Below are positions 27,339-35,686 of a stretch of 64,000 bases of DNA, piece by piece. The DNA comes from an uncultured Dehalococcoidia bacterium. GTDB lineage: Bacteria > Chloroflexota > Dehalococcoidia > Lucifugimonadales > UBA3495. Position 1 is the first letter of the stretch. Each line of letters opens with the position of its first letter. The stretch is from positions 1,922,001 through 1,986,000 of the forward strand of contig OY282456.1 of assembly GCA_958296225.1 (NCBI GenBank), written 5' to 3'. The notes under the pieces were generated by a model that saw only the letters and a program-made list of their open reading frames with translations, did not search any database and was not told the DNA's origin. The position numbers and the translations under genes were made by a program.

Positions 27339-28109
27339 ATGAGCACCCAACCCTTTGCGCCGTCGCCGGCAGCGCCGTCCGACGCCGCACCCTTAGCCCA
27401 ATTCCCCGAATTTCCCTCCCGGGACGATATGAACAACCCACGCTATCTCTATGACCCGGGCCATCCTTCGGCCCTCCGTCGCCATTTTGGCGCCCCTGAC
27501 CGCACCATGGTCCTCGGTGAAATCCCCATATCCTGGCATCCCCGCCGGACACTCGGCGCCCTCAAGCCCGACCTCCTCATCGCCTTCAACGTAGATTGCG
27601 CCCGCATCTTCGCCCAGGAGGGCTACTCCATCAACGAGATTGGCAAGCCCCCGGACTTCGTGCTGGAAGTGGCGTCCCGGAACACCGGGCGCCACGACGA
27701 TACCGGCAAGCGGGAGGGTTATGCCAACTACGGCGTGCCGGAATACTGGCGCTACGACCCCAGCGGCGGGCGCTACCACCGCGCCAGCCAGGGCCTGGCT
27801 GGCGACCGGCTGGTTAACGGCGCCTACCAGCCCATCCCAATACACCGGGTGGATGACAACCGTTATTGGGGGCACAGCGACGTACTCAATCTGGACTTGT
27901 GCTGGGAATACAGCCAGCTGCGCTGGTATGACCCGGCCGCCCGGCGCTACCTGGACACCTTCGATGATGAAGCCGATGGCCGCATCGCCGAGCGCAACGC
28001 CCGCATCGCCGAGCGCAACGCCCGCATCGCCGCCGAAAACGAGCGCAACGCCGCCGCCGCGCAAATCCAGCAGTTGCAGGAGGAAATCCGCCGCCTGCAA
28101 AACCCTTGA
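27339..28109 (+). CDS. Uma2 family nuclease-fold protein with C-terminal coiled coil, copy A
   Basis: 256 residues. The Uma2 core carries KPDLLIAFNVDCARIF, then PPDFVLEVASRNTGRHDD, KREGYANYGVPEYWRYDPSGG, so the Asp, Glu and Lys of the PD-(D/E)XK site are all present. After residue about 205 the chain is made of RIAERNA heptads and ends in a coiled coil (QIQQLQEEIRRLQNP). The ribosome binding site is GGAGG and a TATAAT stands about 45 bases upstream. Copy B follows after 142 bases. Confidence 0.85.
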   Translation: MSTQPFAPSPAAPSDAAPLAQFPEFPSRDDMNNPRYLYDPGHPSALRRHFGAPDRTMVLGEIPISWHPRRTLGALKPDLLIAFNVDCARIFAQEGYSINEIGKPPDFVLEVASRNTGRHDDTGKREGYANYGVPEYWRYDPSGGRYHRASQGLAGDRLVNGAYQPIPIHRVDDNRYWGHSDVLNLDLCWEYSQLRWYDPAARRYLDTFDDEADGRIAERNARIAERNARIAAENERNAAAAQIQQLQEEIRRLQNP

Positions 28110-28251
28110 CGCCCCGGAGCCCGGCGTTACGGGCGGCTCACACGCGGTTTATGCAAAGGTAACGGCAGCGCAACGGGTCTGTAACCGCCCTGCAATTGCC
28201 CCGTATAATAAACGCTGCCCCGTCGCCATCCCAATCCCACGGAGGCCCGCT

Positions 28252-29001
28252 ATGAGCACCCGACCCTTTGCGCCATCGCCGGCAACGCCGTCCGACGCCG
28301 CACCCTTAGCGCAATTCCCCGAATTCCCCTCCCGGGACGATATGAACAACCCACGCTATCTCTATGACCCGGGCCATCCTTCGGCCCTCCGTCGCCATTT
28401 TGGCGCCCCTGACCGCACCATGGTCCTCGGTGAAATCCCCATATCCTGGCATCCCCGCCGGACACTCGGCGCCCTTAAGCCCGACCTCCTCGTCGCCTTC
28501 AACGTAGATTGCGCCCGCATCTTCGCCCAGGAGGGCTACTCCATCAACGAGATTGGCAAGCCCCCGGACTTCGTGCTGGAAGTGGCGTCCCGGAACACCG
28601 GGCGCCACGACGATACCGGCAAGCGGGAGGGTTATGCCAACTACGGCGTGCCGGAATACTGGCGCTACGACCCCAGCGGCGGGCGCTACCACCGCGCCAG
28701 CCAGGGCCTGGCTGGCGACCGGCTGGTTAGCGGCACCTACCGGCCCATCCCAATACACCGGGTGGACGACAACCGTTATTGGGGGCACAGCGACGTACTC
28801 AATCTGGACTTGTGCTGGGAATACAGCCAGCTGCGCTGGTATGACCCGGCCGCCCGGCGCTACCTGGACACCTTCGATGATGAAGCCGATGGCCGCATCG
28901 CCGAGCGCAACGCCCGCATCGCCGCCGAAAACGAGCGCAACGCCGCCGCCGCGCAAATCCAGCAGTTGCAGGAGGAAATCCGCCGCCTGCAAAACCCTTG
29001 A
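28252..29001 (+). CDS. Uma2 family nuclease-fold protein with C-terminal coiled coil, copy B
   Basis: 249 residues, nearly identical to copy A, with one RIAERNA heptad fewer. The frame is open far upstream into copy A, but the start was set at MSTRPFAPSP (28252), matching copy A and preceded by GGAGG. All catalytic motif residues of copy A are retained, so both copies could be active. The few differences (for example NGAYQP to SGTYRP) show a recent duplication. Confidence 0.85.
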   Translation: MSTRPFAPSPATPSDAAPLAQFPEFPSRDDMNNPRYLYDPGHPSALRRHFGAPDRTMVLGEIPISWHPRRTLGALKPDLLVAFNVDCARIFAQEGYSINEIGKPPDFVLEVASRNTGRHDDTGKREGYANYGVPEYWRYDPSGGRYHRASQGLAGDRLVSGTYRPIPIHRVDDNRYWGHSDVLNLDLCWEYSQLRWYDPAARRYLDTFDDEADGRIAERNARIAAENERNAAAAQIQQLQEEIRRLQNP

Positions 29002-29117
29002 CGCCCACCGGAGCCCGGCGTTACGGGCGATTCACACGCGGTTTATGCAAAGGTAACGGCAGCGCAACGGGTCTGTAACCGCCCCGCAATCTCCCCGTAA
29101 AAATTGCCGCCTGCTAT

Positions 29118-29152
29118 GGCCTTGCTGACCACTTTGGAGGCAAGGCCGTTTT
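29118..29152 (+). terminator. Rho-independent terminator after Uma2 copy B
   Basis: A perfect 8-bp stem (GGCCTTGC at 29118-29125 and GCAAGGCC at 29140-29147) is followed by GTTTTG. It lies about 115 bases after the stop of copy B. Confidence 0.6.
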
Positions 29153-29176
29153 GATTATTACTACCGCCAACCGGCA

Positions 29177-29445
29177 AAGCCCGGTTTCACGCCGTGCGCC
29201 ACGCCGCGCCGGCCGAGTAGCCGGACGCCGAGTATCCGCTGTTTCTGACCACTGGGAGCAATCTGTCCCACTACCAATCGGGCACGCAAACGCGGCGGAT
29301 TGCGGAGCTGCACGACATCGCTCCGCAGCCGCTGGCGGAGCTGCATCCGCTGACGGCGCGGCGCGGCGGATTTCACGGTGAAGGTTACGCGCAGCATCCG
29401 TCGCTTCTCCCGGGAAACCGAAACTGAGGAGCGCCTGACGCTGGC
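29177..29445 (+). pseudogene. Remnant of a molybdopterin oxidoreductase C-terminus
   Basis: Translated in one frame it reads KARFHAVRHAAPAE, stop (TAG 29218), PDAEYPLFLTTGSNL, then SHYQSGTQTRR and AELHPLTARR. This matches the start of the C-terminal molydopterin-binding domain of formate-dehydrogenase-like enzymes (PDAEYPxxLTTGRxxxHYHSGTxTRR, ExHPxDA). Near 29380 the homology moves to another frame (VKVTRSIRR), so there is also a frameshift. The right side is cut by the repeat at 29446. The rest of the gene is missing. Confidence 0.65.
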
Positions 29446-29543
29446 CGGGCCCTTTGCAAAGTCATTAGCCCTCTCCCCTTGTGGGAGAGGGTTGGGAGAG
29501 GGGTAGCGCTCCGCCGCCCGGACTTTTGCAACGGCCCTGTGCC
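29446..29543. mobile_element. Short solo palindromic repeat with inverted ends
   Basis: About 98 bp starting GGGCCCTTTGCAAAG and ending CTTTTGCAACGGCCC, which are imperfect inverted repeats. Inside is CCCTCTCCCC-TTGTGGGAGAGGG. The same block forms the inner left third of the large elements at 17790, 38780, 45344 and 47278, so it looks like an independent short element on which the large ones were built. Confidence 0.6.
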
Positions 29544-29659
29544 GGGGCAAATAGTCATTCGCCCCGGCGGGCTTATGGGGATACAATGGCCAAGCCATTT
29601 GGGATTACCGGGTTGCGTTGACCTTTGCCGTCATTCCCACAAAAGGAGGAAACACAGCG

Positions 29660-29998
29660 ATGCCAGACCCATCCCTGACCGCCGCCGCCGCCAGCCGCAT
29701 CTGCATGGAGCAGTGCCGGGCGATGTGTTGTCGCGGCCCGCTGATACTGCGGCTGGAACCCGGCGAAATCGCCGGCTTCCGCCGCGCGGCCGCCCGCCTC
29801 GGAGTAGCGGCCCATATTACCCCCGCTGCTGACGGCAGCGGCCGGCTCCTCTTTCTGGACCACCCCGGCGAGCGCTGCCCGATGCTGGACGAGGCCACCT
29901 CCGCCTGCCGGATTTATCCCGAACGCCCCCAATGCTGCCGTGAATTCCCCCGCAAACCCGAACCCGGCTGCGCCATTTCCGGCTGGCAACCCGCCTGA
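29660..29998 (+). CDS. YkgJ family cysteine-cluster protein
   Basis: 112 residues with the Cys pattern of the YkgJ (CxxCxxxCC) family: CMEQCRAMCCRG near the N-terminus, then ERCPMLDEATSACRIYPERPQCCREFP. These Cys are thought to bind zinc or an iron-sulfur cluster. The start at 29660 follows AAAAGGAGG, better than the open upstream codons. The function is not established for the family. Confidence 0.85.
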   Translation: MPDPSLTAAAASRICMEQCRAMCCRGPLILRLEPGEIAGFRRAAARLGVAAHITPAADGSGRLLFLDHPGERCPMLDEATSACRIYPERPQCCREFPRKPEPGCAISGWQPA

Positions 29999-30328
29999 TT
30001 GCCCCTGCTCCTTGATGCCTGTTCCTTATCAAGGTTCGCCGCCCGATGCTGCCCGGCCCGATACCTGATACGGGGTCACTCCGTATCCCGGCATCGGGCC
30101 GGCTGTTTTTGCGCCGGAATAACGAAAGGGCTGTTGATGGCGCGATTGCCCTGGTGGAAAGAGCCAAATCATTTGCGGCTGAATGGCAGTCTGTGGTAAA
30201 TTGAACGCCATTGACGGCAATTTGAGCGAAATTCGGAGCGAAACACTTTCTGAACGACCATATTCCGGCCTGATTGATTTAAAACCTTGCTGACCCCACC
30301 GTTCGGAAAACCGGCATGAGGAATCAAA
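29999..30328 (+). other. Gene-free stretch with nested hairpins before the ABC operon
   Basis: No coding frame is convincing here. At about 30041-30102 two perfect stems nest: an outer CCCGATGC with GCATCGGG and an inner GATACGG with CCGTATC around a 7-base loop. There is no T-run, so it may be an RNA structure or the trace of a repeat rather than a terminator. The rest, up to the ABC permease start, shows nothing else I can name. Confidence 0.4.
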
Positions 30329-31249
30329 ATGCAGCGTTTTATCATAATCCGAGCGTTTCATTCCTTGATTGCCTTGGTGGCTATCAGCATTATCGTTTTC
30401 GGCCTGGCCCGCATTACCGGCAACCCCCTGGACGTTCTGCTTCCCATTGAAGCAACCCAGGAGGACTTTGACCGGGTGGAGAAAGCCTGGGGTTTGGATA
30501 AGCCCCTGCCTCTCCAGTACTTCAAATATATCAGCAACATCTTCCAGGGAAACTTCGGCGACTCCCTAAAGTGGCAGGATAAGACCGCCGGGGAGTTGGT
30601 AATCAGCCGCTTCCCGGCCACGCTCCAACTGGCGGCCCTGGCCCTGGTGATGAGCGTCATTTTAGCCTTGCCCATCGGCGTGATTGTGGCGGTGAAAAAG
30701 GACACCGGCATTGACTACGCCGGCAAACTGGTCGCCCTGCTCGGCCAGTCCTTGCCCTCCTTCTGGCTGGGCATCGTGTTAATGTGGATTTTCGCCGTCC
30801 AACTGGACCTGCTGCCCACTTCCGGGAAGGGCGGAATCAGCCACATGATTCTCCCGGCCATTGCCCTGGGCTGGTTCCAGGTGGCGGCGATTATGCGGCT
30901 AACCCGTTCTTCCCTGCTGGAAGTGCTGGACACCGAGTTTGTCAAACTCGCCCGCATCAAAGGTCTGTCGGAATGGAAAGTGATTTGGAAGCACTGCCTG
31001 CGCAATGCCCTCATCACGCCCCTCACTTACTTTGGCTTGATTCTGGGCAGCTTCCTCACCGGCTCGGTAGTCACCGAAACCGTCTTCGCCTGGCCCGGCG
31101 TGGGGCTGCTGGCGATTGACGCCGTCCGGGCCCGGGATTTTCAGGTAGTGCAAACGGTGGTGCTCTTCTTCGCCGCCATCTACATTTTCGCCAACCTGGT
31201 GGTGGACATCACCTACGCTTACCTGGACCCGCGCATCCGATACGATTAA
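30329..31249 (+). CDS. ABC transporter permease, DppB/OppB type
   Basis: Inner-membrane permease of the peptide/nickel family, 306 residues with about six helices. The N-terminal TM plus periplasmic part reads FIIIRAFHSLIALVAISII and LGLDKPLP-like WGLDKPLPLQYFKYI. The coupling loop to the ATPase is EFVKLARIKGLSEWKVIWKH (an EAA motif). It heads a three-gene set with DppC-type permease and binding protein; the two ATPases usually found next to it are not in this window. Confidence 0.93.
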   Translation: MQRFIIIRAFHSLIALVAISIIVFGLARITGNPLDVLLPIEATQEDFDRVEKAWGLDKPLPLQYFKYISNIFQGNFGDSLKWQDKTAGELVISRFPATLQLAALALVMSVILALPIGVIVAVKKDTGIDYAGKLVALLGQSLPSFWLGIVLMWIFAVQLDLLPTSGKGGISHMILPAIALGWFQVAAIMRLTRSSLLEVLDTEFVKLARIKGLSEWKVIWKHCLRNALITPLTYFGLILGSFLTGSVVTETVFAWPGVGLLAIDAVRARDFQVVQTVVLFFAAIYIFANLVVDITYAYLDPRIRYD

Positions 31250-31386
31250 GGCGCGTTGACATTTACCGGTCATTCGCGCTGGCGCGGTAATCCACCCCGT
31301 CCCAATCCAAAAAATCCTGTTTATCCGGTTCACCGATGTAAAAAATTGCAGATTTTGAAAATGCCCTAACCATCAGGGGGAATCGC

Positions 31387-32319
31387 ATGGCGAACATAAC
31401 GCTGCCTCAACCATTGCCGCGGCTTCGAGTTTGGGGAACCTGGCGAGCCAACCTTCAGCTGCGTCGCTACCCGGTGCTGCCCATTGCCATACTGTTGCTG
31501 GTCCTGATAATACCGGCCATCTTTGCCGACCAGGTGGCCCCCCACGACCCCCTGAAAGGCAGCTTGCGCAATCGCTTGCAGCCCCCGGTCTGGACCGGCC
31601 CCGAAGTGGTGAACGGGGTCGAAGTGAAGCCGGGGGGCACTTGGACACACCCTCTGGGCACTGATAAACAGGGCCGGGATATGCTCAGTCGCATCATCCA
31701 CGGCGCGCGAATTTCCCTGGCCGTCTCCCTGATTGCCGTTTTCATCGCCGGAACCATCGGCACCGCTCTGGGCCTTATGGCCGGATACTTCGGGGGCGGG
31801 CTGGACCACCTGGTAATGCGGATTGTGGACATCGGCCTTTCCATACCGGCCATTCTGTTAGCCCTGGTGCTGGTATCCGCCATTGGCGCCAGCTTTGGCA
31901 CCGTCATTGCGGTTATCGCCGGCATTTTCTGGTCCCGCTACGCCCGGATGGTACGGGGCGACACTTTGAGCATCAAGGCCCAGGATTTTGTCGCCCGCGC
32001 CAGAGTGGCGGGAGCCTCCAACCGGCGGATTATAGTCCGGCACGTCTTCCCCAATGTGGTGAATACCGTCATCGTCCTGGGCACCCTGGAAATCGGCCAG
32101 GTCATCCTGCTGGAAGCCACCCTCAGCTTCCTGGGCGCCGGCATCCCCAAACCCACCCCGGCCTGGGGGTTGATGGTCTCCGACGGCCGCGAACTGATTG
32201 TTGAAGCCTGGTGGGTGGCAATGTTCCCCGGCGTGGCTATCCTGCTGACCGTGCTCTCCCTGAACCTGTTCGGGGACTGGGTGCGCGACCGGCTCGACCC
32301 CAAACTGCGGAACGTGTAA
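31387..32319 (+). CDS. ABC transporter permease, DppC/OppC type
   Basis: Partner permease, 310 residues. It has an N-terminal cytosolic region, one TM ([20 protein letters not shown]), a periplasmic loop with [21 protein letters not shown] typical of DppC, then five TMs. The EAA loop is [20 protein letters not shown]. It follows the DppB-type gene by 137 bases and precedes the binding protein by 96 bases. Confidence 0.93.
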   Translation: MANITLPQPLPRLRVWGTWRANLQLRRYPVLPIAILLLVLIIPAIFADQVAPHDPLKGSLRNRLQPPVWTGPEVVNGVEVKPGGTWTHPLGTDKQGRDMLSRIIHGARISLAVSLIAVFIAGTIGTALGLMAGYFGGGLDHLVMRIVDIGLSIPAILLALVLVSAIGASFGTVIAVIAGIFWSRYARMVRGDTLSIKAQDFVARARVAGASNRRIIVRHVFPNVVNTVIVLGTLEIGQVILLEATLSFLGAGIPKPTPAWGLMVSDGRELIVEAWWVAMFPGVAILLTVLSLNLFGDWVRDRLDPKLRNV

Positions 32320-32415
32320 TCCCGGTCGGTTTTGAGCAAGCGACTGACGGCTCCGCGTTCTCAGGAGGTCAACTAGACACCAGGCAGGTGAAGTTTCAAA
32401 GAGGAGGTATCAATC

Positions 32416-34182
32416 GTGCATCATCGGTTCAAGAAACCCAAGGTATTATTGCTCCCGTCCCTGCTCCTGAGCATGGCATTGGTCATCGCCTGCGGCTCGT
32501 CGGCCCCTGAACCGGCAGCCCCCCAGCAGCCGGCGGGCGCCGCGGCCCCGGCCGCTACTGCGGCCGCGCCAGCCGGCGCCCCGGCCGCCACAGCAGCCCC
32601 TCAGCCGACCCCGGAAACCGCCGGCGCCACCGAGCCCAAAGTTGACCGCCTGCGGATCGCCTTCACCATCCCACCCAAAGAAACCAACCTCCCCTGGACC
32701 GGCCCCCGCAGCCTGTTGACCCAGCTCAGCCCTATGGTGGAGACGCTCCTTGACATCGACCCGGACACGGGTGAGTATACGCCGATGCTGGCCACCAGCT
32801 GGGAAATGGCCCCGGATGGCAAGAGCTGGACTATGGAATTGAGGGAAGGAGTAATCTTCCACTCCGACTTTGGCGGATTTGACGCCAAGGACGTGCTCCA
32901 CATGAGAAACCTCATGGGCCCCGGAGAAGACAACCTCAACAGCTTCCGCAATACCTGGGCTACCACAGTGGCCGACGTAGAAGTAGTGGATGACTACACG
33001 GTGGTCTTCAAGCTGGCAAAGCCGGACCCGGGCCTGGACTTCTTCTTCTCCCTCAGTGGCGACCTGGTAATGCTGAGCAAAAACCAGTGGGACCAGGAAG
33101 GCCAGGGCGGAGTCGAGCAGCGACTGGTGGGCACCGGGCCTTACCAGTACCTGGAGCGGGAGGTCGGCCAGTCCATCTCCTACGAACGGGTGCCCTATGA
33201 ACACTGGCGCATCCCAAAGGCGGACTTCCGGGAAATGGAGCAGGTGTGGGCGCCCGAGTCGGCCACTCGCCTGGCCATGCTGCTGACCGGAGAAGCCCAC
33301 ATGGCCGAGTTGCCCCGGGACGTGCTGGCCCAGGCGGCCGCAGAGGGTATGGCAATCTCCCAGAGTGGACTGGGAGCCATACTGACCTGGCTCAAAATGG
33401 GGGGCCTCTACTACCAGGCCGGCGACGAAGCCTACGACCCCTCAATACCTTTTGCGGCTCCCGGCGAGACGGGCCGCCTGGTGCGAAAGGCCCTGAACAA
33501 AGCCATCAACCGGGACGACATCAACGAATTCATCTTCAAGCAGGGGGGCGCGCCCCTGCTGGTGCATGGCTATCATCCCACCCTGCCGGGCTGGAACCCG
33601 GAATGGGAATCCCGCTGGGAAGAGGAGTACGGCTACGACCCGGAAGCGGCCCGCGAGTTGCTGGCGCAGGCCGGCTACCCCGATGGCTTCAAGCTGAAGA
33701 TGTACGGCTCCCATACCCTGCCGGGGGTGCCGGAGCTGCCCGACATCGCCGAAGCAGTTAGCATCTTCTGGACCGAAATCGGAATTGACGTGGAAATCGT
33801 CAGCTTGGAATTTTCGGCCATCCGTCCCCTGTACCGGACCAAGCAGTTCCAGGGCTTCATAGCTCCTTTCCGTACCGTCCGCCGGCCACTTCAGGAGCAG
33901 GTGCGCCTTTTCAACCTTGCCGATGGGGTGGTCCATCAATACGAAACGGATTCCATCGCGGAGACCTGGGAAGAGCTGTCGCTGACCCTGGACCCGACGG
34001 AACGGGACCGCCTCATCCGGGAAATTGGGAACGAAAAGTTCGACAACTTCTCGACCATACCCATCCTCTGGATATTCTTCCAGGTGGCAATAAACCCGGA
34101 CGTAATAGCCGAGTACAAGTTCCCCGGTACGGCGGCCAGCAACTTCAGCCACCTGGAAACCATCAAAGCCGTCCGGGAATAG
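32416..34182 (+). CDS. ABC transporter substrate-binding lipoprotein (SBP family 5)
   Basis: Extracytoplasmic receptor of the peptide/nickel family, 588 residues. A signal peptide ends in the lipobox LVIAC (Cys about residue 26). A low-complexity Ala/Pro linker follows (residues about 30-75). The family-5 fold carries NLPWTGPRSLLTQL, MLATSWEMAPDGKSWTMELR, the VRKALNKAINRDDI motif and ELLAQAGYPDGFKLKM. The ligand could be a peptide, opine or sugar oligomer; the sequence does not decide. GAGGAGG precedes the start. Confidence 0.92.
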   Translation: MHHRFKKPKVLLLPSLLLSMALVIACGSSAPEPAAPQQPAGAAAPAATAAAPAGAPAATAAPQPTPETAGATEPKVDRLRIAFTIPPKETNLPWTGPRSLLTQLSPMVETLLDIDPDTGEYTPMLATSWEMAPDGKSWTMELREGVIFHSDFGGFDAKDVLHMRNLMGPGEDNLNSFRNTWATTVADVEVVDDYTVVFKLAKPDPGLDFFFSLSGDLVMLSKNQWDQEGQGGVEQRLVGTGPYQYLEREVGQSISYERVPYEHWRIPKADFREMEQVWAPESATRLAMLLTGEAHMAELPRDVLAQAAAEGMAISQSGLGAILTWLKMGGLYYQAGDEAYDPSIPFAAPGETGRLVRKALNKAINRDDINEFIFKQGGAPLLVHGYHPTLPGWNPEWESRWEEEYGYDPEAARELLAQAGYPDGFKLKMYGSHTLPGVPELPDIAEAVSIFWTEIGIDVEIVSLEFSAIRPLYRTKQFQGFIAPFRTVRRPLQEQVRLFNLADGVVHQYETDSIAETWEELSLTLDPTERDRLIREIGNEKFDNFSTIPILWIFFQVAINPDVIAEYKFPGTAASNFSHLETIKAVRE

Positions 34183-34681
34183 GCCGGCGTCTCGCCGCCA
34201 TTTAGAATGGCGGAACGCCCAACGTGAGGACTTGACGCAAATCCCGGATGCCAGTCTGCGGAGACCGGAGAGCCTGCAGGTTATCGGCCGGGGAAAGGAT
34301 GCCAGGTTGTTATAATCTTCCCCGGCCCAACCCAGGGTTTTTCGGTTTTCAAAGATTTTGCTCCGTCATTCCCACGAAAGCGGGAATGACGGAACGTCTT
34401 TGCCGCACTGGACGCTAGCCCCGTATCGAGTACGGGTGACGTTTCTTTCAGAGGCCCTGAGCTGCTGGCCCAAGCTGGGTACCCGATGGCTTTCGCGAAA
34501 GAAGGTCTGCGACGCCCATACCCTTGAGAACCGGCCAAAAGTTTCGACCGGGAGACCACCTTCCTGCGTACTAGGGCGATCATCCAGGCTGTCGCCAACG
34601 GTCTCCACTTGCCACCGGAGAATTGGCAGACCGGGGAATTGGCAAATTGGAGTCAGTGCGGCGTAATTACCCTACGAACGT
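34183..34681 (+). other. Gene-free stretch with two hairpins and decayed sequence
   Basis: A perfect 8-bp stem follows the binding-protein gene (CCGCCATT and AATGGCGG, 34195-34213), possibly a terminator without T-run. At 34363-34392 an 11-bp stem (CCGTCATTCCC and GGGAATGACGG) is a common dispersed palindrome; relatives stand near 29626 and 55668. No intact gene lies here. Confidence 0.5.
34453..34540 (+). pseudogene. Possible fragment of a family-5 binding protein gene
   Basis: One frame reads ELLAQAGYPMAFAKEG, close to ELLAQAGYPDGFKL of the intact gene at 32416, and then runs into a stop. The match is short, so it may be a chance similarity or the trace of a lost paralogue. Confidence 0.3.
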
Positions 34682-35362
34682 TTATCTCACAACCGTCCAG
34701 ACGGAACGAACCAGCAGTTTGACGTCAAACCAGGCGCACATATTCTCAATATACAGATTATCGTACCGGAGCTTGCAGCGCGGCTTCAGCGCGTACCCGC
34801 CGCGTACTTGCGCCAAACCCGCCACGCCGGGCCGCACCCGCAGGCGCTGGGCGAAGCCGGGCACTTCGAGGCTGAACTGTTCCGCCAGCAGCGGACGTTC
34901 CGGCCGCGGCCCCACCAGGCTCATATCGCCTTTCACGATGTTGATTACCTGCGGCATTTCGTCAAGACGCAAACGGCGCAGCACCCGGCCCACCCTGGTA
35001 ACTCGGGGGTCATTGCCCGTAGCCCAGACCGGCCCGGTCTGAGCCTCGGCATCTGGAATCATAGTGCGAAACTTGATCGTGCGGAACCGCTTGCCGTGCT
35101 GCCCCAGGCGCTCCTGGGTATAAAATACCGGCCCGCGGTCGCCCAGCCATATCGCAAGGGGAATCGCAACCCACAGCGCCGCCCAAACCGGCAATAGCAA
35201 AATGTGGCTGGCGGCTAAAACGGAAAGGTCAAAAAGGCGCTTATATTCACCACGAGCCTGGCACGATTCAACGGCTCTGCTACTTCCGGATACCTTTACA
35301 GCCATCTTGTCCGTCACTTTCACCATCCGCTGACCATTGCTGATATGGTCGTTCACTCGCAT
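34682..35362 (-). CDS. Sugar transferase (Bac_transf), polyprenyl-phosphate glycosyl-1-phosphate type
   Basis: Starts lipid-linked glycan synthesis by moving a sugar-1-phosphate onto polyprenyl phosphate. The 226 residues from MRVNDHISNG have one N-terminal helix (LLLPVWAALWVAIPLAIWL), then KFRTMIPDAE, the core RLDEMPQVINIVKGDMSLVG and PRPERP. The frame is open to 35467, but that part is the tRNA-Ala gene. Later Met codons (MVKVTDK, MAVKVSG) are alternative starts. It is a short form lacking the extra N-terminal helices of WcaJ. The glycosyltransferase and O-antigen-ligase genes at 59-62 kb may act in the same process. Confidence 0.9.
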   Translation of the reverse strand: MRVNDHISNGQRMVKVTDKMAVKVSGSSRAVESCQARGEYKRLFDLSVLAASHILLLPVWAALWVAIPLAIWLGDRGPVFYTQERLGQHGKRFRTIKFRTMIPDAEAQTGPVWATGNDPRVTRVGRVLRRLRLDEMPQVINIVKGDMSLVGPRPERPLLAEQFSLEVPGFAQRLRVRPGVAGLAQVRGGYALKPRCKLRYDNLYIENMCAWFDVKLLVRSVWTVVR

Positions 35363-35406
35363 CAGTGGCTGCCGCAGCCTATCCCTGGCGAGCCATCGCC
35401 CGGTAG

Positions 35407-35482
35407 TGGTGGAGCTGGCGGGAATCGAACCCGCTACCTCTTCAATGCCATTGAAGCGCTCTCCCAAATGAGCTACAGCCCC
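35407..35482 (-). tRNA. tRNA-Ala (GGC anticodon)
   Basis: A 76-base cloverleaf on the minus strand. The acceptor stem GGGGCTG pairs with CAGCTCC and contains the G3-U70 pair, the alanine identity element. The anticodon stem CTTCA/TGAAG holds the loop ATGGCAT, with anticodon GGC. The T-arm has GGTTCGATTCC. The 3' CCA is encoded. It lies just upstream of the sugar transferase on the same strand. Confidence 0.97.
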
Positions 35483-35592
35483 ACTATTGCCCGCTGGCGG
35501 AGTAACTCCACCAGTCCCGTAATTCTAGCAAACCGGCTATCAAACCCGCAAGCGCATTTGCGCCCAACATTCCACTAATAACGGTGAGCGCA

Positions 35593-35619
35593 GCCGGGCG
35601 ACCGCAAGGATCGCCCGGC
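35593..35619. terminator. Strong GC hairpin between tRNA-Ala and the NHL gene
   Basis: A perfect 9-bp stem (GCCGGGCGA and TCGCCCGGC around a 9-base loop). No T-run is visible on either side; it may end transcription of the minus-strand NHL gene or protect an mRNA end. Confidence 0.4.
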
Positions 35620-35635
35620 CGTGAATGTGCCGGGC

Positions 35636-35666
35636 GGATGGGGCAGGCTTCAAACCCGCCCCATCC
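35636..35666 (-). terminator. Second hairpin just downstream of the NHL gene
   Basis: GGATGGGGC and GCCCCATCC form a perfect 9-bp stem around 13 bases, about 20 bases past the stop of the minus-strand gene at 35687. The position fits a transcript end. Confidence 0.45.
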
Positions 35667-35686
35667 GAAGGTCAACCACCCTCTGC

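Larger units (their letters stand above)
27291..29099 (+). repeat. Tandem duplication of a complete Uma2 gene unit
   Basis: Two head-to-tail units, 27291-28203 (913 bp) and 28204-29099. Each begins at TATAAT and includes the ribosome binding site, the Uma2 gene and a shared downstream sequence (GGAGCCCGGCGTTACGGGC onward). The two differ by few substitutions and by one 21-base repeat unit inside the gene. Confidence 0.9.

Noticed and set aside
35363..35467. Upstream extension of the sugar transferase
   Set aside because: This part is the tRNA-Ala gene read as protein.
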